DNA from: Xanthostigma xanthostigma
Taxonomy: Eukaryota; Arthropoda; Insecta; Raphidioptera; Raphidiidae
DNA length: 64,000 bases
NCBI GenBank assembly: GCA_963575645.1
Contig: OY754469.1
Span: 23,888,001-23,952,000, forward strand
Reading direction: 5' to 3'
This document shows, one piece after another, positions 56,811-64,000 of the stretch (its first letter is position 1; each line of letters begins with the position of its first letter). A program made the translations under genes and the position numbers. The notes under the pieces were generated by a model that did not search any database, had not been told where the DNA came from, and was given only the letters and a program-made list of their open reading frames with translations.

Positions 56811-59429
56811 ATAAAGTAATATAAAGCAGCATTCGAATTTAGATACATAAACTACTATTGTTGTAAAAGTATTCTTTTGGTAACGCGTTTTATTGCAAAG
56901 ATTCAAATGTTTCACATTAACAAACCTTTTTTGAAAAACAATAAGGTTCTTCATATTTGCATATCAAACCTTCTCCTAAAATTTGGTTTCAGTCCGCTAA
57001 TCCGTTTGACCTTTATCGTGTTCACAAAATCGAAAAAATATTGTAAAATGGTATAAAAATATAAAAAAAATGAAATGTCAACAGGTGTCTGTCTTTGTGT
57101 TTGTACCGCCTAGGTGCGAAAACTACATTTGAATGCCTTATACTTACCGCTCCAAACCTTATTTCTTGAGGAAAATTAAGGTCTAAATACCAACTATTCG
57201 GCCCAGCTTCGCCCGGGTATAAATCGGGTTGAAGTTATATTGAAATCAAGATTATGTCTAAGACCCTTATACCACCACAGTCGAGCGTCTATAATCTACA
57301 ATATCTATGTTTATGTCAAAAGTTGTACAAAATGTTATGTGGCCAATAAAATTAACAATTAGTTACGGACCGGACAGTTAAATAATAATGGTACAATAAA
57401 TATTTATTGAAGAGTTCTAATCAGACGTTAATCAAAGATTTGAATAATGGTACAACATGCAATGCAGAATAACATTAAAAGATGAAAAGTTGTACACATT
57501 TTCCACTAGCATTTTGCAAATGTTCACGAAACTCTAGACAAGGCCTTGGCAAATCTTGTAGATTATAAAATGTGGCCAATATAATGCTTACATGAAATAT
57601 TTTTAAGATAGAGTATGTAAACTGTATACGTAGACAATCATTTTTCATTCATTTCGACTTTGTTCTTGACTTTCTTAACTTTCAAAGACTTTTGCGAAAC
57701 CAGACATTATTTTAAAATTAAAATGTGTTCTTAATTTACTCCCGACCAATAATAAGAGACACGTTATCTGTTGTCATTTGTCTGTATTTTTATGTATGTT
57801 TTTCTGTCTCCTCTGTGCCATCATAATAATCTTTAATGGATGAATCCATTTTGTTAACTATTTACGGGGAGGTTATCGAATACAAAAGAAAACTATTGAA
57901 ATATTAATAAGTTAATATTTAATTATGCAGGAAATAACGGGAACGTGACAAATTGAAAATATTAATAGCGCAAGTAGCGTCTGTAAACGTATTATTATTT
58001 CTTACTGAGAATTTTAAAATAATTGTGTGTCGTTAAATACAAATGGTTTCGCATATAAGATAGTTTAGTTAACTTCTCTGTAAAATATAGTAACTGGGTT
58101 TTTAACTTCCCTGAAGGAAGTAATGTAAATGCCAGTCTTAACATCTTATTTTGTATTTCGTAGAAAAGTAAAACAATGTACACGGTTTATATTTATATGT
58201 TTAATCTTATCTTAAAGTGTATGCTTGTTGCACGCTAACAGTGAATGTCAATATTTCCAATTTTCAATAATAACCTGTTATGGTATGAGAAACAACATGG
58301 AATGTTATTGGTATTCGGAGCAAGAACCAATAAAGAACCATATACATTGGCCAGTTCAGTATGTTCCTACGGTCTAAATTGGCCACTTCTGCATTGACTT
58401 CATGACCATTTATGAGCTATTTAACTGAAACTCTGTAGGTGGCCAACATATGCACCTAGGTTTCACTGCATGGTTTCTTTAAAATAACAGACATTTTTGT
58501 TTCTTTCTAATTATTATGTAACAAATACAGTCCAATTTTATTTTACGTTATTTCGCCGACAAGTATAGGGATCAAAAGGTCCCGAAGATTCACGATGCAC
58601 CAACACACTCCGCGTACGTATTGTTTTAAGGTCTCACCCCAGTACTCCCTCCTTTTCGACCTCGCAAAAAAACGCCATCGCAACAACACCTTCTAAAAAG
58701 AAATGCTCTCCTTGCGAGAAAATCTGTATAGAATCAGTGTTCGTGCATCTTCAGAGTGCTTCAATTTTTGATCCCTAGATTACCCAATAAAGACTGCTGA
58801 AAAAATAAATTTTCTCAAAAATAGAGATGTTTTCAATTATTGTTGAAAGTAGAAAATGTTCCCATGCTTTTAGTTATTAGACCAACTATTGGGAAACACT
58901 GTGCAGTATTAATTGCTTTGCGGTTACTACATATGTAAGTACTTGTTACCATACTATTATTATTGGTTTGCACGATTCCTGATATTTTTTTCGTTGTACA
59001 CAATTAGTTGTTTAAATGATAAAATTGTGGAATTCAGATTACATGTACACGGATATTATTTTGTGCTAATGCAGTTTAAACTTCTGTTTCCTCATAAAAA
59101 TACCAATGAAATACTTCAGTGTTTCTTTATTCATAATCTGAATTTTGATAACATCAACCTTATTCAGTGCAAAAGTAGTCACGATTTGAGGTTATTGTTC
59201 CTTTCAGTGACTTCAAATCTTGTGACAGTTCTTGCTAGCGCTACCAGCTCAGAATTCAATACTTCCGAACGTTTTTTGGAAAATTATGGAAAAATTGAGT
59301 ATTAAATCTTATTTTAAAACACGATGCCCGCTTGAATTTATTTCAGGGGGATATAAGTTGTTGTGAAAAAAAAAAAACAAACACATTTTTTATACGACCC
59401 CTTTAAAATAGTTGCTTTTTGTCCCTGTA
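56811..59429. other. No gene; fragments of known repeat families
   Basis: 56890-57060 matches part of the 4.97-kb family. 57180-57240 has a CCCAGCTTCGCCCGGGTA edge. 57409-57447 is the roughly 40-bp module. 58640-58720 is a relative of the 34.4-kb tandem unit. The open frame 58913-59305 (130 codons, plus) has AT-driven composition and no recognised family. Confidence 0.5.
57409..57447 (+). repeat. Roughly 40-bp dispersed module
   Basis: Near-identical to 38374-38412. Confidence 0.8.
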
Positions 59430-59785
59430 TATCGGTTGTAAAATGACCTTTTTCGCACTAGCACGTAAAATAAGATAAATGTAATTCGATTTTACAAATC
59501 CAATAGTAATATCTCTACCAAATGTCATTTAAACTCATATGAACAAAAGAGACCATAGAGTAGGTGTTGCGTTGGCATCCTAAACTGTCCACATATTCCA
59601 ATATGGGTGAACAAAACTAAGCTGTCAAAAACATTACATACCTATACCTATACCTACTTAATATGATGTGAAAATGAGCTATTTTATAGGAGGTACGTGC
59701 AAAAAGTGTAGTATATATTTCAGTTGTAACGCTTTTGTGACTCGTGTTACTGTTAAATCTCGCTAGTGTCACGTTATTGATGATG
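59430..59785 (+). repeat. Dispersed repeat family (four copies), copy 4
   Basis: Longest copy: CGGTTGTAAAATGACC, TTTTTCGCACTAGCACG, CCAATAGTAATATCTCTACC, GATGTGAAAATGAGCTATTT, GGAGGTACGTGCAAAAA and GTTACTGTTAAATCTCGCT. Confidence 0.75.
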
Positions 59786-59884
59786 TTACATCTCGCAAAT
59801 AAAATATTACAATGGATAAAGTGTACAAACTTTACTTTTTTTCAATCCAAGTAGTCTTAAGTACCTACCTAGAGCATTCAATAA

Positions 59885-59960
59885 AAAAAATTGGTTGTCT
59901 GTAAAGTCGGTTTACGGACGATAGTTTTACGTGATAACGTATTCCGTAATACATAACCTA
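59885..59960 (-). repeat. 76-bp dispersed repeat, inverted copy of 1.93 kb
   Basis: Reverse complement of 1925-2000 with essentially no differences visible by eye. Confidence 0.85.
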
Positions 59961-62239
59961 AATTTATATAATAAATTATTATAATAATTCGAATCTATGA
60001 TATTGCATCTTTCGCTTCAAATTTAGGTTAATTTTATTTATTAAAATTACTCACCATATAATATAATTGTTTTTTTTAACTTTCTTTCTTTCGTATTTAT
60101 TTTAAGTCTCAAAGATTAGCTGTCATAATATTTTGAAAACAATTGTTTCACTGTTTATATAAAATTCCAAAACCTACTTACAATATTTAAGTATTTTCAT
60201 ACGTCAAAAAATTGATTTTTATAATGATAAAATTTGTATGAAAACGATTTTTTCGAAAGATGAGACCTAGCTAAAACGATTTTTTGCCCCCCAAAATCCC
60301 TTTTCAGTAAATTTCATCCAAATCGTTAGGGCCGTTTTCGAGAAAAGCACGCACTGGGTCAGGCGGAACGTTACGAACGTTAGGAACGTTACACTTTTTC
60401 GTGCATGCAGCCGGTGTTTTATCAATTTATAAGATTGGTGATTCATCAATTTATCACGTCAAAAACGCACTAATGTTTTGAAAAAAAAATGTAGGTAGTT
60501 ATATATACACAGTACGAAAACTGCCCGTACCCTAGAATTTCGTTAAAATTGCGCATTTTTGGGACAAAAGACTTCCTGGAAACGGTACAAGTCGACGAAT
60601 TTATGGAAATCCAAAGCTTCTGGCAACTCTAGTCGTAACCACTGTTAATACGACCTTAGTGATTTCATTTCCATGGTAGTCTACTAATTGGGGCAATACT
60701 GCAACTATGCGACGTCTTCCTTTTAGTCGATGCTCAGCAAAACTCAGTTTTTTCCCTCCGGCATCTACCTATTGCTTATGTGTCACGACTCACCCTCTCA
60801 CGAATAGCTTGATACGATTAACGCTGTAATCAGGCAGGTTGAGAGTATATGCTTTGGAACAACGTGGGTCGTAGAAGATTCGTAACTGATGTATCTTGAA
60901 CAATCCTATACTGCACAGTAGACACATATTGGTACAGAAAACGCGAACTTAACAGAAGCTTTTACTCTTTATTTTCTCTTTACCCAAGCCAAACATATTA
61001 TGGAATCTAACTTATCGCAATTTCGTCACGACGTGGAACGTGTACTCGTAACGATTAAAACAGCAAAGCATAGGAAATGGAAGACTAGAAGCACTGATTC
61101 TATATTATAATAATTATTGTAAAGGCTATTGCTGATAAATGGTGCTTTACCGTGATGTGTTAACCATCAATAGCAACAGACATGTAGATTGTCGATCTCA
61201 CATCTTATAGAATGTTCAGTTCTCACGATACTGATTACTGCTTGTCGTGTTCTATCTCTAATATCTGAATTTAGCGACGTGGAGAAGACATTCTAAACCA
61301 CAACTTACTCTCTTCTACCTCCATCGCCTCTCACAAACAGGTATAGAGATACACAGGGTAATTCAAACATGAAAACGAAAAAAGGTCGTAAATGAAACAG
61401 ACTTAAATATTCGTTCTCCTAAAGTAGAAATCAGCGGGCACAGTTTTGAGAAAAACAATGAAAAAAGTTGTGTATTTTATAATCAGTTATTACCGATATA
61501 CATAAAACAGTACCTATACATAATATTTATGAGTGTTGAAAAAACAGGTAAAGGTAAGTTGGCGGATATTCTGGAGAAGCACGCTGATGTTATGCTAACC
61601 GTTCTTTCGGGCATCGTGTCCCTGAAGCAAGCACTTTTTAACAGCGCAACATTAGTCAATTTGTCAATTCTATTGTATATATTTTCAGTTTTGTGATAAT
61701 ATTTACATTAAATTACAACAGGTCAAATTGTTTCATCTCGGATTTTCGATTAAATAAAGTGAGTACCTAATTCAATGCACGTGAACATAGATACAAAATC
61801 GTCAATAAAAGTCGATTCAGTGTAATTGGCACCTCGCTATTTCAAATCTTATTTTCTCGCGTTTGGACAGTAAAATTATAAATGTTTTTGTATTTATATC
61901 GCCTACTTTGTACGTTGAATTTATGAAACAGAAATAAAACAATTAAATAGTTATTAATTTAGAGAAATATAAAAAAAACGTGCCATCATTTCTATTATCG
62001 ATACAGTTTTCATGAGCCTCGGGACTCGGGGTAGTGACGGTTCCGGGTAAATTAACGTTATTTTTTCGCTTTTATTTCTGAATAAGCCCTTACATGTAAC
62101 ATACGTAGATATAATTGATAGATTTGAACAGATTTAATAACAATGATAATAATGGATTTAACGTTCGCGATATTATAACATCACAACATACGTCGTTCGC
62201 ACAGTTACTATATTTAACATTATAACACTACAAGTGAGG
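59961..62239. other. No certain gene
   Basis: 60601-60768 is open on the minus strand (about 55 codons; KLSFAEHRLKGRRRI and TKVVLTVVTTRVARSFGFP) with protein-like, basic composition. It may be a retroelement remnant but was not recognised. 60285-60400 resembles a common insect repeat. 60640-61350 is GC-richer than its surroundings with no frame. Confidence 0.4.
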
Positions 62240-62820
62240 GATGGTTATAAATTAAGTCAAAATTCACTTTTCAAAACTTTACAATATTTTTTCGTTTTAA
62301 GGGCCCCCGAATCCATAAAACATATTTTTTTAAAGAATCTGTGTCCGTTAGTGTCACTGGGAACACAATAAAAGTCAAATGGATAAGCTGATTGAAACCA
62401 AACTTTGAGAGGATGTTTGATAATATTTAAATATGAAGAGCACTATTGTTATTGTATAATAATGATTGACTTTTCATAACGGTTTATTATTCTGTTTATT
62501 TTTACAAGCAAGTTTTGTAAATAATTTTTTTTCGAAACTTTATATTTTCAAACAAAATTTAATATAAAAAAAATCAGCTGTTCTTTTGTTCTGTAGATCT
62601 GTCAAAAGGAAATTGGTTATAGGTAGCTGACAAGCATACTAATTTTTACATGACGTGATAACATATTATGTGCAATGTATATGGTATTATTTAATACTAG
62701 CTGTTACCCACCTCACCTCACGCGTTAACAGAAATTTTATTTCCTTTATTATATATGTCAAACGTCAATATTTTTGAATTTGGAATGGTTTCGTCGCCCA
62801 ATTAGCTGGAATTTTTGTCT
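62240..62820 (-). repeat. Dispersed repeat, inverted copy of 4.97-5.48 kb
   Basis: Runs in reverse order through the same blocks as 4970-5480, including TACTAGCTGTTACCCACC and GTCGCCCAATTAGCTGGAAT. Confidence 0.7.
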
Positions 62821-63119
62821 TGAACTAAGAAGAAATAAAGAGAAAGGGCTCTCAATAAGCTAGCGTTTTCTTCCTCAATAGCACCCATAGATGCTGATTG
62901 AGTTTTTTCACCATAAATATTTAATAGTTGGCAAAACCAAAAGTGCACATCCCGCAAGTTTTCCACTGTATGATAAAAAAATAACAATTAAAAAATATTT
63001 TTAATAAATTTAAAAAGATTTAAAAATTTAAAGAAATAAATAATTAAAAATTGAAAAAATATTTTTTTTGAAGTTTGCAAAAATAAAAAAAATTAAGAAC
63101 TATACATAATATAATATAT

Positions 63120-63256
63120 AATTAATATCAAGTGGAATAAAATAAAACAAAATAAAAAGAAAAAAAAAAGAAAAAAATCAATGATTTCGTAAGGAATCGA
63201 ACCCAGGACCTTGCCCTTGGGGATCCAACGGCATAACCATTACGCCACGGCGGCCT
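63120..63256 (-). mobile_element. tRNA-derived SINE head or tRNA pseudogene
   Basis: Minus strand: A box TGGCGTAATGG (63247-63237) and B box GGTTCGATTCC (63203-63193) lie at tRNA-like spacing. The T-stem pairs poorly and the acceptor ends do not pair, so it is not a working tRNA. It is followed by a T-rich tail to about 63120. Confidence 0.7.
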
Positions 63257-63512
63257 AATACGTGTACTGGTGTTATCACGGTATACAAGTGTAGCACTTG
63301 TTTTATGGATTACACTATATTTACACAGCAATTATTATATTGTTTTTAAACTATTAGCTGTCAAAAATAATAAAAAATAAAACTGTTTATAAAAGTTAAA
63401 CTACTGAACACATTTTAGTGAATTTAAATAGGGTTCTGGTCTGATAGTAAACAAAGTGAATAAAATATAACCCAAGGCAATCCGACCAAAATTGCGATCT
63501 GTAGAGTCGTGA

Positions 63513-63545
63513 CGTACATACGTACGTACGTACGTACATACGTAC
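63513..63545. repeat. (TACG)n microsatellite
   Basis: CGTACATACGTACGTACGTA and continuing; self-complementary. Confidence 0.9.
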
Positions 63546-63750
63546 AGACCAATCGACAACTGCTGTTTGTGATTTTCAATTACAATTTTAATAGTATTTA
63601 TGAACTCAAATTGATTTAAAAATGGTTCTATTTTATAGATTAGAATCTCCTCTTTTCAAAAAGCTTCAATTTGAATGGATTTCGTGTGAAATTTAGATAT
63701 AACTTCTTATATGAACGAAAGTCAGCTCTGACGCACAAAGCGATAATAAA

Positions 63751-63779
63751 GCACATACCGCTAGTTTAGCGGTATGTGC
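63751..63779. repeat. Perfect 12-bp stem hairpin
   Basis: GCACATACCGCT (63751-63762), loop AGTTT, AGCGGTATGTGC (63768-63779). It could be the centre of a small palindromic MITE or a cis-regulatory site. Confidence 0.85.
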
Positions 63780-64000
63780 AATATTGGTTGAGCAACCCTA
63801 TACACTATTCACACCTGAACGTGACTTTTAACGTATGTAATTGAATTTTAAATAATAAATAGGTATTACTTTTTCACTTACATGGTAATTATACATATTG
63901 TATAATATTGTAATGATAAAGTATAAAAGTTTATTCAAACAGCACGCCACAAATATATAGTCACATTCTATTATATGCGTCAGTTCGCGATGTTTTATTA

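Noticed and set aside
58913-59305. 130-codon open frame
   Set aside because: Composition follows the AT-rich background, and no motif or splice context was recognised.
63184-63256. Functional tRNA gene
   Set aside because: A and B boxes are present, but the acceptor stem does not pair and the T-stem is poor, so SINE head or pseudogene is the better call.
1-64000. CRISPR array or prokaryotic defence system
   Set aside because: Tandem repeats here are contiguous satellites without unique spacers, and no operon-like genes or prokaryotic signals are present.

Overview
The window looks like gene-poor, AT-rich nuclear DNA from an animal, most likely an insect. The evidence is the repeat content: mariner, hAT and PIF/Harbinger DNA transposons, Penelope-like retroelements (PLEs), LINEs with (TTA)n tails, tRNA-headed SINEs, many foldback elements, and no operon-like coding. 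No complete host gene was recognised. Nearly all readable protein comes from transposable elements. The species cannot be fixed from sequence alone.

Layout. 0-0.76 kb: the end of a 120-bp satellite array with a period-of-three higher-order pattern. 0.9-6.1 kb: foldback elements and old dispersed repeats. 7.0-7.4 kb: a broken hAT transposase 3' end (minus strand). 8.3-9.95 kb: a 5'-truncated PLE (minus strand) with an open RT plus GIY-YIG frame and a 16-bp target-site duplication (TSD). 10.4-20.6 kb: a palindromic element, a possible solo LTR, a Harbinger relic nested inside another copy of the palindromic family, a hAT MITE with a perfect 8-bp TSD, a piggyBac-like relic and duplicated unknown sequence. 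22.5-27.4 kb: hairpin MITEs, a long palindrome and a second copy of a 17-kb repeat. 29.6 kb: a possible first coding exon. 32.4-33.5 kb: two PLE 3' ends joined as an inverted repeat and flanked by a 12-bp TSD. 37-38.1 kb: a LINE fragment and a foldback element. 39.8-40.9 kb: an element with 14-bp terminal inverted repeats and about four internal tandem units. 42.65-43.6 kb: a SINE, then a 307-bp foldback with a 13-bp TSD. 44.7 kb: a hAT relic. 47.0-47.5 kb: a GC-richer block that may be a promoter and leader exon. 48.0 kb: a hAT MITE inside a hairpin. 50.3-51.3 kb: a decayed mariner transposase. 52.0-52.7 kb: a LINE 3' end. 55-64 kb: foldback and dispersed repeats and a tRNA-derived SINE head.

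The most interesting signal is a hammerhead-ribozyme-like motif (CUGARGA, stem II, GAAA, then usually ACGU) in three different element families, all flanked by long TSDs of 12-16 bp as expected of PLEs. In the 32-33 kb pair the motif is complete, with a 4-bp stem I and a UC cleavage site. All three families carry one extra nucleotide between CUGARGA and stem II. Hammerhead motifs in PLE terminal repeats are established knowledge; whether this one-nucleotide-expanded form cleaves cannot be told from sequence.

If the exon-like pieces at 29.6 kb (+) and 47.0-47.5 kb (+) are real, the window could lie in the long 5' introns of one plus-strand gene with alternative first exons. That is inference only.
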